Of a stretch of DNA of 64,000 nucleotides, positions 11,301-22,477 are shown one piece after another. Source of the DNA: Lotus japonicus (lineage: Eukaryota > Streptophyta > Magnoliopsida > Fabales > Fabaceae); the NCBI RefSeq assembly GCF_012489685.1, contig NC_080043.1, positions 82,662,292 through 82,726,291 of the forward strand, read 5' to 3'. Within the stretch, counting starts at the first letter, position 1, and every line of letters starts with the position of its first letter. Under the pieces are notes generated by a model. The model was not told the origin of the DNA and did no database searches. It saw only the letters and a list, made by a program, of their open reading frames with translations. The translations under genes and the position numbers were made by a program.

Positions 11301-14300
11301 TGCACTCTAAGTCAGGCACTTACAGCTTCTGGTAGCTTCACATAGAAGCTAAGCACATGCTATAAATGTAGCTCATGCAGTGTAACAATACAGAACAACT
11401 GAATTTGTCTCAAATCTACTCTCTCACTCTCTCTCTAGAATTCTAATAAACACTAATCAAAAGCCTTTTCAAAGAAGAGAGAAGGGGGAGGAAGAAGAAA
11501 CCAAATACCTCACCAACTTGAATTTCTTTATCCCCATCCCTCTCTCTCTAGAATTCTTATAAACACTAATGGCTTAATTGCACTTTTGGTCCCCCACTTT
11601 ATTCAATTGTGTGATTTTGGTCCTTAACAAAAATAATTAGCACTTTACGTCCCCCACGTTAACTTTCGGTTGCACTTTTGGTTTTCCGTCCAACTTCTGT
11701 TTAAAAACTAACTTTTAATCTTTAAAAAATTAATTAAAAGTAAAAAACTAATAAAAATATGATCTTCATCTTCTTCATCTATCATCTTCAAACCCAAAAT
11801 CCAGAAAAATTCAAAAAATAAATCTTTTATCTCTAATTTCCAATCAGAAGCCTTGAATGACCAACAACCTTATCATCATCCAAATCCCACCACGAATTCT
11901 CCCACCCCTACCTATGCACAAGATCCTACTTACTATCATTCTAATATGTAGTCATCTGTATTGCAAGATGAGCAGCCATGATTATGATTCAAATCCAACA
12001 AACCATGTGTTCTTTCTAAAACTCATTCCAAAATTCATTGACCTTCAGCCCCAAATTAAGGTTCATTCCAACACAACCCCATCATCTTCAAATCATAAGA
12101 ACATAACACACTTACAATTCCAGCAAACCCATATCTTCAAACCCCAATAACCCACAACACAACCATAAATCCGGCAAACCCATATCTTCAACCATAAATC
12201 TCTCTTCTCTCTGTTAATCCGTCATCACCCTTATCTTAACCTTAAAAATGAAACATTTCTCTTCCATCTCTTTCTCATCTCCATCCATTTCACATCAGGA
12301 GCTTGTCGAGCTTGAAAAAGATGCGGTGGAGGAGGCTTTGGTTGGCTCTGCGATCCAGATTGAAGGGTTTCGAAGGGTATGGTTGGATCTACGATCCAGA
12401 TTGTCCCTTCTCCATGAATCCAGATCGGAGAAGGATTGGAGAAGCAAAAAACCCATAACCCCAGATCTTCCATTCTCCATGATCAGACAAGCAGAATCTT
12501 GGCACCAACGTGGAGAGAGGAAGGGGTGGTGGCATCGAGAGTAAAGAGAATGAGAATGAGAAGATGATAATGTATGGAAAATTGAAAGGATAAAGGTTTG
12601 GCTTTTATTTTCTGGAGAAAGGTGTGGAGAATCTGGGTTTGTTTTCTTTGGATGAAGAAAGAAGATGAAGATTAGGAAAAGTTTTTAAATTAATTTTTTA
12701 AGGAATATTCTGTTAGTTTTTGGATGGAAGTGGACGGAAAACTAAAAGTGCAAACAGAAGTTAACGTGGGGGACGCAAAGTGCTAATTATTTTTGTTAAG
12801 GACCAAAATCACACGATTGAATAAAGTGGGGGACCAAAAGTGCAATTAAGCCAACACTAATCAAAAGCCTTTTCAAAGAAGAGAGAAGGGGGAGGAAGAA
12901 GAAACCAAATACCTCACCAACTTGAATTTCTTTATCCCCATCCCCACGAACTATCTTGGCAAGATAACCTTCCTCCATGCATTCCATTTCCACCGTAGCT
13001 TTATCCTTCATAAGAAATGAGACAATTTAGATGTCATTGTTCACATAAGAACTTTAACAGTGATACTTGATGTGCCAAGTTTGTCTCTGGTACAAGAACC
13101 ATACAGTTTCAACTTCACAGAGCACTTCACCAGGAGAAACTTTATCACCTTCTTTCTTCAACCATCTAGCAATGTTACCCTGCATAGCGTGGAAACAAGT
13201 GAGTAGAAATCATAACCCACTATATGACAATCTCATAAGCTTAAGAAAAGTAGAAACCTCTGTCATTGTAGGCGAGAGAGAAGGCATTCCAATTTCCTGG
13301 TGAGGGGGGAGATCTGAAAGATATTCACCAGTGTTGAGGATGAAATCAATAAGTTCGCTATCATTTATATTGATATTCTCATAAATTACTATTTTCTTTA
13401 TTTAAAAAAAGGAAGAAAGAGTGCTTAAAGAAAAGTTTAGGATCAAGGTAACAAATGGAAAAATATCAATTCTTACCCAAACAACTGTTTTTAGGTAACA
13501 ACTAATCAAGTGTGTAGCATCTCCATGTAAGGGCAGATAAAAAGTTCCAAACAACGTAATAGAGCAGCATAAACAGCAGTGCAGAGTGAAAGGTTTTCAT
13601 TTTGTTCACAACTTAAAAGAACATTTTACATTTAGCCCTGCCATATCAGAGAGTTGTAACTCCACCAAAAAGCTTAAGGTTTCAGGAGAGTTGGACTTTG
13701 ACATGATGCTGGAACACCTATTACCATGTGTTCAGGAGCATGGTTATTTCCACTCTATTCTTAAAGCTGGTGTGTGGATTGTCCATGTTTCACGCTCAAA
13801 AAGTTCATGTATAAGGAGACATGTTAGAGACATAAAATCATTCTTGAATTTCTACATATTACCTAACATAGCATTTAGAAGATTAGGTCCTCCACAATCT
13901 ATGGCACAGGTTAAGGAATTATTAGCATATTGTTAATGTTGTTAGTGTTAGTTTAATAATTCAAATACTTGTATTGTTTGATGTGTTAGTGAGTCAGCCT
14001 TATGATTGCAGACTAGTTAGTGAGTTGGGCAACACTTACTGTATAAGGTTGTGTGCCAATACTTAGAATTTAAACTTAATGATAATTTCCTCATTCTCTC
14101 TAACATCTCTCTAATTTCTCTGGGTTTCTAACAGTTAAGAACCTCTCACTTGAAAAAATCTCTTAGCTCAATCCACGGTAAAGGAGACTAGTTAGAAACT
14201 CATATCACAGATTGCTTCAGGTAGTCTACATTTGTAATATTCCACTGATCAGACTTTCCATCCTATTTGTTATTTAAACTAGTAACAGCACAAACATAAT

Positions 14301-16169
14301 AGGTCAAAAAACGCAGTGGTTTATTGCAGCCTAATAGTATCTAATGCACATTTTCCTTTTCAGTTTTCCAAACTGCAGACTACTCGTCAAGTTTCAAAAT
14401 CAACTTGCCAAACTGCAGAAGTCTCAGGGCTGCAGTGCACACAGACATAAATATCCATTCAAGGATCCATATTGGTTAGAAGCCTCAGTACCTCACCCAC
14501 ATTGCAAATATTTGATTAATGGATGGTTCACTCAAACTCAGAACATTCAACTGAACATAAAAACCAAAGAAAAACAACTCAGTGAATGTTCTAACTAGGC
14601 TACTCATCTACTCCATACTCTATAATCATGAAATGTCAAATGAAACATAGCTTATCTAGATTTGCTAACAATATATTACATGATCAACAACAATGAATAT
14701 TCAAAACCTTCATGACTCATGAGTTACCCAACAAAAAGCTCAAAAAAAAAACTGTACCTGAAGCTGATGCATAACATCTCCTCGACATCACTCTTGAACT
14801 GCTTTTGGAGGGCATAGTGAATTGAAAATAAATAAGTTACTGGCAATCCCCAATTGAAGCAAGATAAATACAGGAAAACAAAATCACAATTTTATAACAT
14901 ACTTTGAAATGTCTCCATTGAACAAGCACCCACTAATGCATCCCCTTTTCATGGTGGACATGGAGAAGTTCCTCTTCTGCATACCAAATGAAAATTTACA
15001 TGAACAAGAGAATTCAGGTCTGTATAGCCAAGGAATGGAGGTGTGATAGTACAGGCAGAAAATTAATGATATAGCTGGCAAGTAAATGAGCTCTACTCAC
15101 AGTAAAGTTGGGGGATGTTCCAGCGACACTACTTCTTGTTGAAGACTTGTAGTCATGTATTTGGGTTCTCCGCACATCTAAACAATAACCAACTATAGTT
15201 ATAAATATAGGACATGAAATTTAGGGAATATCAGGGACCATTGAAAATTGAAATCATACTGTTCCTATTATGACACTGCAAACAATAAATTGTCCACGGT
15301 AATTTTCTCCCATATGTTCGGTATCATTACACTTGTACGACACTAAAGAGTAGAATGAGGAGAGAGATTTGAGAGGGGAAAGGGCGGAAATGGAAGAAAT
15401 CTATTCCAGCACCGCAGGCAATTTACATGATAATATAGGTTCAACCCTCATTCCCACACCTTAAAACCCGTGTTGCTATAATTCTTACTCATGTGCGGAT
15501 AAATAATTTAAAACACCAACAATCAAGTGTGTTTGGATACCAGTTGAGTTGGCTTGAAAACGCATTCATCCCAATAAGGGTTTCATTAACTTTTTGCCTT
15601 GAAGTGAGTGCTAACGCCGCCGTACTGGCACCAACGAGTATCCAAACATACCTAACTAACTATTGCCTACCTACCAAACGCAAACGAAATATTTGCGCAA
15701 TTTTCCCCCTCTTGTCCAAGAGTATACAGTTTAAGTGTATCAATTTTCACAAGGTGAACCCAACGCATACTTTTTTCTACTTTTTTCCATTTGTTTTTGA
15801 AAACATGATTACGTTGTTGCAACAGTCATTCATGGATTAGAAAACATGAAAATCGACGTTTCAGCATCGAGAAATTGAACTCTGCTGTGAAATTAGTTGC
15901 AGTTGAGAGTTGAAATAGACGAAACGAACGAAGCAAGTACCGCGATTCCTGCTGATAGAGGGTTGAGCATCGTTGCAAAACCAACGAACCAAGAGAGCAC
16001 GCTCATGGTGCAGGAAGATTGAAGCATTTCTCAACTGCAATCAACCAGTAGTCAAATCACGTAGTTTCGAATCAATCAACAAAAATTGAAACGCGAAAAA
16101 GATGAATAGGGTGGATGAGGATTAACGAACCTTTCTGGAGTGATTGATTAAATGAGAAGCGTTTGCCAT
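8314..16169 (-). CDS. Dihydrolipoamide acetyltransferase (E2) of mitochondrial pyruvate dehydrogenase, 542 aa
   Basis: E2 core of the pyruvate dehydrogenase complex, which moves the acetyl group from its lipoyl arm to CoA. I place 19 coding exons at (high to low) 16169-16131, 16034-15941, 15177-15101, 14976-14903, 14798-14758, 13313-13258, 13179-13105, 13005-12913, 11079-10834, 10733-10661, 10498-10401, 10142-10057, 9981-9906, 9280-9213, 9127-9061, 8966-8871, 8782-8680, 8575-8480 and 8384-8314. All have GT-AG borders and consistent phase, giving 1629 nt with no stop. A Ser/Arg-rich presequence (about 1-115) suggests mitochondrial import. One lipoyl domain follows (ETDKAT, lipoyl Lys about 154), then a Pro/Ala/Glu linker, a subunit-binding domain (about 249-290) and the catalytic domain ending in DHRVIDG (His 515, Asp 519). 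The sequence resembles the Arabidopsis single-lipoyl mitochondrial E2 LTA3 (At3g52200), recalled from memory. The 1.8-kb intron after the lipoyl-lysine exon carries a Mutator-like insertion. Confidence 0.95.
11431..11541. repeat. Local duplication carrying the end of an E2 exon and its splice donor
   Basis: About 110 bases here repeat the sequence at 11542-11570 plus 12853-12944. The copied part includes 32 bases of E2 exon (11509-11540, coding for the GDKEIQVGE end of the lipoyl domain, minus strand) and the GT donor that follows. The true exon is 12913-13005. The copy lacks the first 61 bases of the exon and an acceptor, so it should be intronic. The Mutator-like element at 11571 inserted into the second repeat unit, so the duplication came first. 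Confidence 0.85.
11571..12852. mobile_element. Non-autonomous Mutator-like element in E2 intron
   Basis: Terminal inverted repeats start GGCTTAATTGCACTTTTGG and are similar for roughly 140 bases at each end (about 11571-11712 and 12709-12852). A perfect 9-bp duplication AACACTAAT flanks the element (11562-11570 and 12853-12861). Long TIRs and a 9-bp TSD are diagnostic for Mutator-like elements. The 1.0-kb interior has no transposase frame. The small open frames near 12250-12540 are not recognisable, so gene capture (Pack-MULE) is not supported. Confidence 0.93.
13931..14133 (+). mobile_element. Possible short LTR remnant in E2 intron
   Basis: A 203-base stretch begins TGTTAATG and ends TTTCTAACA, with a TATA-like centre (GTATAAGG) and a pyrimidine-rich end, as in a short copia LTR. 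The five bases on each side (CATAT, GTTAA) do not match, so this is only a candidate. Confidence 0.22.
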
Positions 16170-16218
16170 TTTTGGGAATCGCCGATGAGAATTTACAGAG
16201 CGAAAGGAGAAGAGAGGG

Positions 16219-16227
16219 TTAGGGTTT
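16219..16227 (-). promoter_or_regulatory. Telo-box in the E2 5' leader/promoter
   Basis: AAACCCTAA on the minus strand, about 50 bases ahead of the E2 start codon. This motif is common in promoters and leaders of plant housekeeping and translation-related genes. It fits constitutive expression, but function is inferred. Confidence 0.5.
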
Positions 16228-16420
16228 GGTGGTGGCAGATCCGATCAAGTAGATGGAAACGGAAATGGCATGGCCCTTGCAGCAGCTACCCCCGCAGCAA
16301 ACCCACCCCAGAATATTTAATCTTTTCCTTTTTTTTATTATTTCTTTTACCTTTACCTTTCTTTTTTGCGTTTATTATTATTATTATTTTGAGGTGGGAT
16401 TAATATTATTCACCCTAAAA

Positions 16421-16945
16421 TTGAGCTTTTTAGAAGAAAAAAAACGAAATCACTATTTAATTTTTTTAAAATTTTATAATTGGTAATTTTGAAAAAAATA
16501 TTTTTGCTCTTTTCCAAAATTTTAATTTTTTTTTGAAATGCCAATATTTTAAAGTTTAGAATTGAGGTTTTTCAGAAAAGAAAAAAAACAACATCAGTGT
16601 TTAATTTTTTGAAAAATTTAAAATTTCATAATTGGTAATTTTGACAAAATATTTGTGGCCTTTTCCAAAATTTAAAATTGAGCTTTTTAAGAAAAAAAAA
16701 CGAAATCAGTTTTTTTTTTGAATTTTTTTTTTTAAATACCGCCTAATACCGGTGCTTTTAAATAGGATGACTAAAATGTGGTCAAATACTATATATAATG
16801 TCTAATTATACAATTAATTTTAAAAAAAAATTAAATTTCAAAAAGAAGCATATGTTATTAAGATTCTTTTTCCAAAAAATTTAAATTTTAAATTTTAAAA
16901 TTGAGCTTTTTTGGAAAAAACGAAATCAGTGTTTTCTTTAAAAAA
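16421..16945. repeat. Degenerate AT-rich tandem repeat
   Basis: A unit containing 'attgagctttttagaa', an A-run, 'cgaaatca' and 'ataattggtaattttga' recurs at about 16423, 16561, 16676 and 16898. Spacing is about 115-140 bases between the first three units and about 220 to the last, with many substitutions and indels. It lies upstream of the E2 gene and has no coding content. Confidence 0.65.
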
Positions 16946-18000
16946 AAATCAAATTTTAAAAAATTCCACCTTCAGATTATTTAATTGATTTTTCCACATG
17001 AGTAACTATATTTTTATTTTCTTTTCAAAAAAAAAAACTATATTTTTATTTTAATTAAAATGGAAGGTAATCTTGGTAGTATAATTGAGTTTTAGTGTTC
17101 GGACAAAATCTTGCACAATTGATAAATAGCTAAACTACTTAAGCATTTAGTTCAGAATTTGATCCCTAAACAATGCGTATGAAAAATGATTTATTGAAAG
17201 AGACCCACCCATTTAACATAATCTCAGAATCTTAGAAATACCTTGAGAAAAAATTGAGTGTCAGTGTAAAACATTTTTACACTATAAAAATTAAACTAAT
17301 TAATCAATTATCCATTAAATAAAAAATTAGTATTCAAATATTTTCAATATTTTTACATTATAATTATTTAAATTACTAAAAAGAAACAACACTAAGAGAA
17401 GAAAAGAAAGTGACATTTGATTTTTTTTAACTGAAACATTCAAGGGGTAAGTTTGGTAAAAGAAAAAAAATCAATAAGAAATTAACTGATATTAGGTTGT
17501 ATCTTGAACAAAAAATTCTGCAAGGCTCATCAATGTTTTTTCGGAGGATTATACGGCTCATTGTTTCGGAGCATATAGCAATCCTCTTTTTTTCCTCTCA
17601 TTCACGATTTAAAATTGCATTGTGAGGAGAGGGTTCTGACTCTGTTCATTTGACTTTTCTTCAAACTTTTTCAATTATTAGAATATGAGATAATTCAGTG
17701 CCTTTCATTAATCAGTAACAATAGTCTTGAATTATGACCTTCATTTCCACTCATGAGATCTTAGAGTAATCTTTTTACTAAAGAAATACCACTGTAAAAC
17801 TACTACAAGGCAGTACGAATTTAAAGATCATTGAAAGAGAGACAAGGATTATTTTTAGGGTAGAGAGACAAGGAATTTGGTGTGTCGTTTAAAGGAAAGT
17901 ACATATATATTTTTTTTCATTTAAAAGATAGTAAGTCAAGTATTATTCTCATATTGTTATGCAGTTTTTACTTATTTTTTCAAACTACGATCAAATAGAG
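16946..18000. other. AT-rich intergenic, no gene seen
   Basis: Long A and T runs and no recognisable frame. The 5' end of the Helitron that follows must lie in or near this stretch, but I cannot fix a TC start. Confidence 0.5.
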
Positions 18001-18023
18001 ATTTGATTATATAACTAATTGGC

Positions 18024-20206
18024 TTGAATCTGAAGGACCGGATGCTCCTCTATTTGGTATGGTTTCACTCTTTCGTTCCTGAATTAAAGAGTCAAACGGT
18101 GAAGGGAATAACATATGGTACTTTTAAGGAAGCATGCGATCAATTGGAGTTGCTAACAAATGACAAAGAATATATAGATGCAATTAAAGAAGTCTCTTAT
18201 TTAGCTTCCGGAGAACAAATGCGAAAACTCTTTGTAAGAATGTTAATGATGAATTCAATCTCAAAACCTAATGATGTTTGGGATGCATGATGACTTCTCT
18301 TATCAGAAGGAATTCTACACCCTAAAAGAAAAACATTTCAAAATCCAAGTATGTATATTTTCAAGTTATATTATTAAGATCATGAAATGTTTCTATGATC
18401 ACATAATTATTTCTTGAATTTAATTTAAATGAAATTCAAAAGTTTAGAATATCACGTTGCGCTCGATAGTTATGAAAAGTGTGTGAACAACATTAGTTAT
18501 ATTCGATACAGTTAGAAATCATTAGTCAGTCTTCCTTCTCGCCTGCATGACTACAAATCGTAGATTCTGATTTAAAAAATTTATGTATCATTGAAATTGA
18601 TAAGTTTCTCCAAAGAAATGGTAGGTCATTAAATGATTACCCATCTTTGTCATCTCCAGAATATGTTGAAGTCCTACAATTTGACAATAGATTTATTGTC
18701 GATGAACTAAACTATAACAAAGATGTATTAAAGATACAATATGAAGAGTTGTTTAGTATGCTTACACTTGAGCAAAAGTCTGTATATGTGAGGGTTGTCA
18801 CATATGTGTTGTCAAACTCAAGAGGCTTCTACTTTTTATATCGCTATGGTGGAACCAGAAATACTTTTGTTTGAACACTTTATCCACGTCACTTAGATCA
18901 AGAGGACTAATTGTACTTAATGTTGCTTCCAGTTGCATAGCATCATTACTCTTACTTGGAGGCAGAACATCTCATTCAATTCTAAATTTTGCATTCCATC
19001 AGATGCTATAGAGACCTCAACATATAATATAAAACAGGGAAGTCTACGAGCAAAGCTTCTGCTTGAAACAAGCCTTATTATATAGGATGAAGCTCCAATG
19101 TTGAATTTTTTTGTTTCGAAGCTCTAAACGTAATAGTCCGAGATTTAATGAGGTTGAAAAATGAAGACAACGTACATAAACCTTTTGGAGGAAAAGTAGT
19201 AATACTTGGAGGTGATTTTAGACAAATACTCCTGTAATAACTAGAGAAAGCAGACAAGAAGTTGTGGAAGCTATTGTAAACTCTTCATCAATGTGGAAGA
19301 ATTACAAAGTGGGTCATATTATCTAAGAACATGTAGCTAACCGCAACTGAGACGGCTAATGAAGCTAAAGAAATCAAAGAGCTTGCATATTGGATTCTTA
19401 AAATTGAAAATTACAATAATCCTAATTTCGGATCTAGAGAGTATGATGTTCAAATCCAGCCAGATCTGCTCATCCCAATTAGTAATGACCCATTAATCAA
19501 ATTGATTAAATATGCATATCCTGACCTTTCACAAAAAATGAAAGACCTGCAATTCTTTCAAGATAGAGAAATATTGACCCCTTACACTGGAGGCTGTTGA
19601 AATGATAAACACTTAGATGCTTGGCATGATAGCTGCACCAGAACATGAATATCTGAGCTCTAACTCTACCTTGCAATCTGTTGAAGATTCTAAAATCTGA
19701 GGTGAGTGATTTACCACAAAATTTTGAACGAAACTGAAAGTTAAGGAATCTCAAACCACAAACTATTATTGAAAGTTGGTACTCTAATCATGCTTTTGAG
19801 AAATATAGACCAAACAACAGGTTTTTGCAATGGAATCATGTTAATTGTTGATGACTTTGGTGAATGTGTTATTGGTGCAACTGTTATCACGGGAACAAAT
19901 GCTAATGACAAAGTGCACATTTTAAGAATAGAATTGGTTCCTTCTGATTCCAATTTTCCAATTAAATTCAGAAGAAGACAGTTTTCAATTTCAGTATGTT
20001 TTGCGATGACCATAAACAAAAGTCAAGGACAAACACTATTTGTGCTCTTCCTTCCGAGGCCCGCCTTAAGTCATGGTCAGTTATATACAACTCTCTATAG
20101 AATACGCTCAAGAAAGGGTCTTAAACTTTGCATACTGGATGAGGCGGGCAAACAACAGACCAGTACTATAAATGTAGTGTTTAAGAAAGTTTTTGGAAAT
20201 GTTTGA
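18024..20206 (+). pseudogene. Helitron PIF1-like helicase, degenerate
   Basis: Fragments in different frames follow the order of a plant Helitron RepHel helicase. They are an accessory segment at 18024-18290 (FKEACDQLELL, DKEYIDAIKE), and a Walker A region near 18840 that reads GGTRNTFV instead of GGTGKTF. Then come GGRTSHS near 18960, GGKVVILGGDFRQIL near 19185-19235, and a C-terminal block at 19769-20206 with MLLRNIDQTTGFCNG, TINKSQGQT and SHGQLYTTL. Stops and frameshifts separate the pieces, and the nucleotide-binding lysine is lost. The Rep nuclease part is not seen. It cannot encode an active helicase. Confidence 0.88.
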
Positions 20207-20349
20207 TGTACACAATACAATTACAATTATTTATTTCATTTTTTCTCTTCATATATCTTTACACCGATGACTTATACACGAATAGCTTATTTATTTATTA
20301 AAATATTACAACATAAAATTTCCGTGCAACGCACGGGTTACGACACTAG
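18024..20349 (+). mobile_element. Decayed Helitron, right part with 3' terminus
   Basis: Helicase fragments are followed by a canonical Helitron right end: hairpin CCGTGC-AAC-GCACGG (20322-20336), then nine bases, CTAG (20346-20349) and a host T. The left end is not identified, so the start given is the first coding remnant. The same hairpin and CTAG end a second Helitron-like region at 48199-48228, so both belong to related families. Confidence 0.85.
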
Positions 20350-20350
20350 T

Positions 20351-21097
20351 ATTAACTTAATCATATAAAAAAATCCCCCGTCATTCTACTTATTACTTAA
20401 TAATTCTTTTGGGTTTTTTTCGTTAACTTTTTGAATTTTTTTTTATGTTTTACAAAATTTAAAAATTGTTAGTCACAAACTATTTTTAAAAGTTGTTTTA
20501 AAAACGGTTTTCATTTCCAATCAAGAAAAAGGATGATGCACCGACGGAGAATGTGTCACGTCAATTAATGAAATTAAATAAAAAGTGAGATTTTATCACC
20601 TACTTGAAATCTCATTGAGGTCCAAATTAAGAATAAACAAAGTTCTATATAAATTTATAGATTCCACACAAAAAAAACTTGGGGAGCATGGCCCCTGCCC
20701 GACCCTCCCTATATACACTCCTACCATTAGACAACACAACATGCCAGGCGTACGCGTCCTCTTCATCTTCTTTGTCCCAGTATTTGTGGTTGAACTTATG
20801 GGGATGAGAAGGGTCTCTTATTGTGTCATCTTTGTTCGTTCATGCGTCCGCTCTCGTGGCTTCAAGGTTAATTCGCTATGCTTGATAAGTACCAAATTCA
20901 CCATGTTTTCTTTTGATCTTTAGGCACTTATCCTTTGTAACAATGAGAAATATCTTGTAAATTACCTATATTTTGATTAGAATTTTTAAAAATGTGAATT
21001 TTGATTTAGAACGTGATGTATACATGATCACAATCTCAATTTGAGTTGTAGGGATGAAGATTTGAGAGGGAAATATTTATTTTGTGAGGAAAATGAA
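20351..21097. other. Intergenic, no gene seen
   Basis: Sequence between the Helitron end and the young Sirevirus-like insertion. A 112-codon open frame near 20585-20923 has no recognisable domain and no sign of being a gene. Confidence 0.5.
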
Positions 21098-21102
21098 CTT
21101 AG

Positions 21103-22405
21103 TGTAAGATCAAGTTTTGATCTAGTAGTACAACTCTATGTTTTGATGATTACAAGTTTACCTTTTGATATGAACAATTGTGGTACTCTAACGTGTTTTT
21201 CTGAGTGTGCTATTTACAGGCTCTGACCTCAACTCAATCTCACACAAATCAGAAGCACTGTGTATGAAGGGTAACCCAAGCAACGCTTTCGCAGTCACCA
21301 TGTTCAGTATGAACAGTGGAAAAGCTTCAGAAGTTCTGAAGCTATACAAACTCTGATGTGGACTCAGTCGCTAGAAGCTCTGAAAATCCAGAAGTTCTGA
21401 TAACCAAGAAACACTGAAGGTTCAGATGTTCTGATGGTGTAGAAGACTCTGAAGATCCAGAAGCTGAATAGTGGAAACTCTGAAGTCCAGAAGCAAGAAA
21501 CTCTGAAGGCCATGTTCTTCCCTCTGAGTTCAGAATCAGAAGATACAATGGTCAGAGGATCTGTGCTTTCCCTCTGACTCTGATCAACCGGCTTCACAAG
21601 TTCCAATATGAAGTATTCCTCTGATCAGAAGTCTCCTAGGTTAAAAGGTCAAGTCGCTATCCAAGTACAAAAGCAAGTGTACCTTCCTGACGACCTACCT
21701 AACGTTCTCAGCCACAGCAGAAGCTGGATTTTCCAGAACTGCCCTCCAACGGTAGCATTTCCCATGCAACGCTCAACCCTAATCCTTGGAGTATATATAG
21801 AGGCTGAAGATTGAAAGAAGCGGCGAAGAAACTTAAAAAAAAAGAAAAAAAAAGAAAGAAATACACACGCGCAAGACATATTCAAAATATTCTAAGCTTT
21901 CTTTCATCTGAAATTCATTGAGTTTACAATTAGCTTTTTAGAAGCAAATCTCTTGTAAACATTTCTTTGATAAACAGTTTGTTTAGTTCCTTTAGGAGAT
22001 CAAGGTTGATCGGATCCTAGAGAAGACTAAGAGAGTGAATCTTAGTGGTGATTCCTTTAGGAGATCAAGGTTGATCGGATCCTAGAGAAGACTAAGAGAG
22101 TGAATCTTAGTGTGAGCTAAGTCAGTGTAATTGTTAGTCACTTGTAGGTTTCAAGTGCAGTTGTAACTCTTACCTGATTAGTGGATTGCCTTCATTCTAA
22201 GAAGGAAGAAATCACCTTAACGGGTGGACTGGAGTAGCTTGAGTGATTTATCAAGTGAACCAGGATAAAATCCTTGTGTGCTTTTCTATCTCTTATCTTT
22301 AGCACTTAAGTTCTCGAAAGATTTGCCAAAATCTTTAAGGTGGAAGTTTTGTACTGAAAACGTTATTCAAACCCCCCCCCCTTTCTACCGTTTTTCATAC
22401 CTTCA
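21103..22405 (+). repeat. 5' LTR of Sirevirus-like element
   Basis: TGTAAGATC...CCTTCA. The upstream half (about 21320-21560) is packed with TCTGA/TCAGA words. The TATA box TATATATAG is at 21792-21800. A 65-base tandem duplication occupies 21987-22116 in the presumed R/U5 region; the 3' LTR has it too, the solo LTR at 5853 does not. Confidence 0.96.
21792..21800 (+). promoter_or_regulatory. LTR TATA box
   Basis: TATATATAG in the 5' LTR, directly after the TCTGA-rich block. It is conserved in the 3' LTR and in the solo LTR, and is the likely promoter for the genomic RNA. Confidence 0.7.
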
Positions 22406-22407
22406 AT

Positions 22408-22420
22408 TGGTATCAGAGCG
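22408..22420 (+). promoter_or_regulatory. Primer binding site, initiator Met-tRNA type
   Basis: TGGTATCAGAGCG starts two bases after the LTR end. It is the standard plant Ty1/copia primer site complementary to the 3' end of initiator methionine tRNA. Confidence 0.93.
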
Positions 22421-22477
22421 CAAGTTCTGATTACCACACCTAACAGTGTTCAGTGATCCGGGCCGGTGTGAAAAACA

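Noticed and set aside
12248..12544. Gene fragment captured by the Mutator-like element
   Set aside because: The frame has no recognisable domain or splice structure; only repeated 'atccagat' words are seen.
13586..13936. 116-codon frame in an E2 intron as a gene
   Set aside because: No recognisable domain, opposite strand to the host gene, no promoter or splice context.
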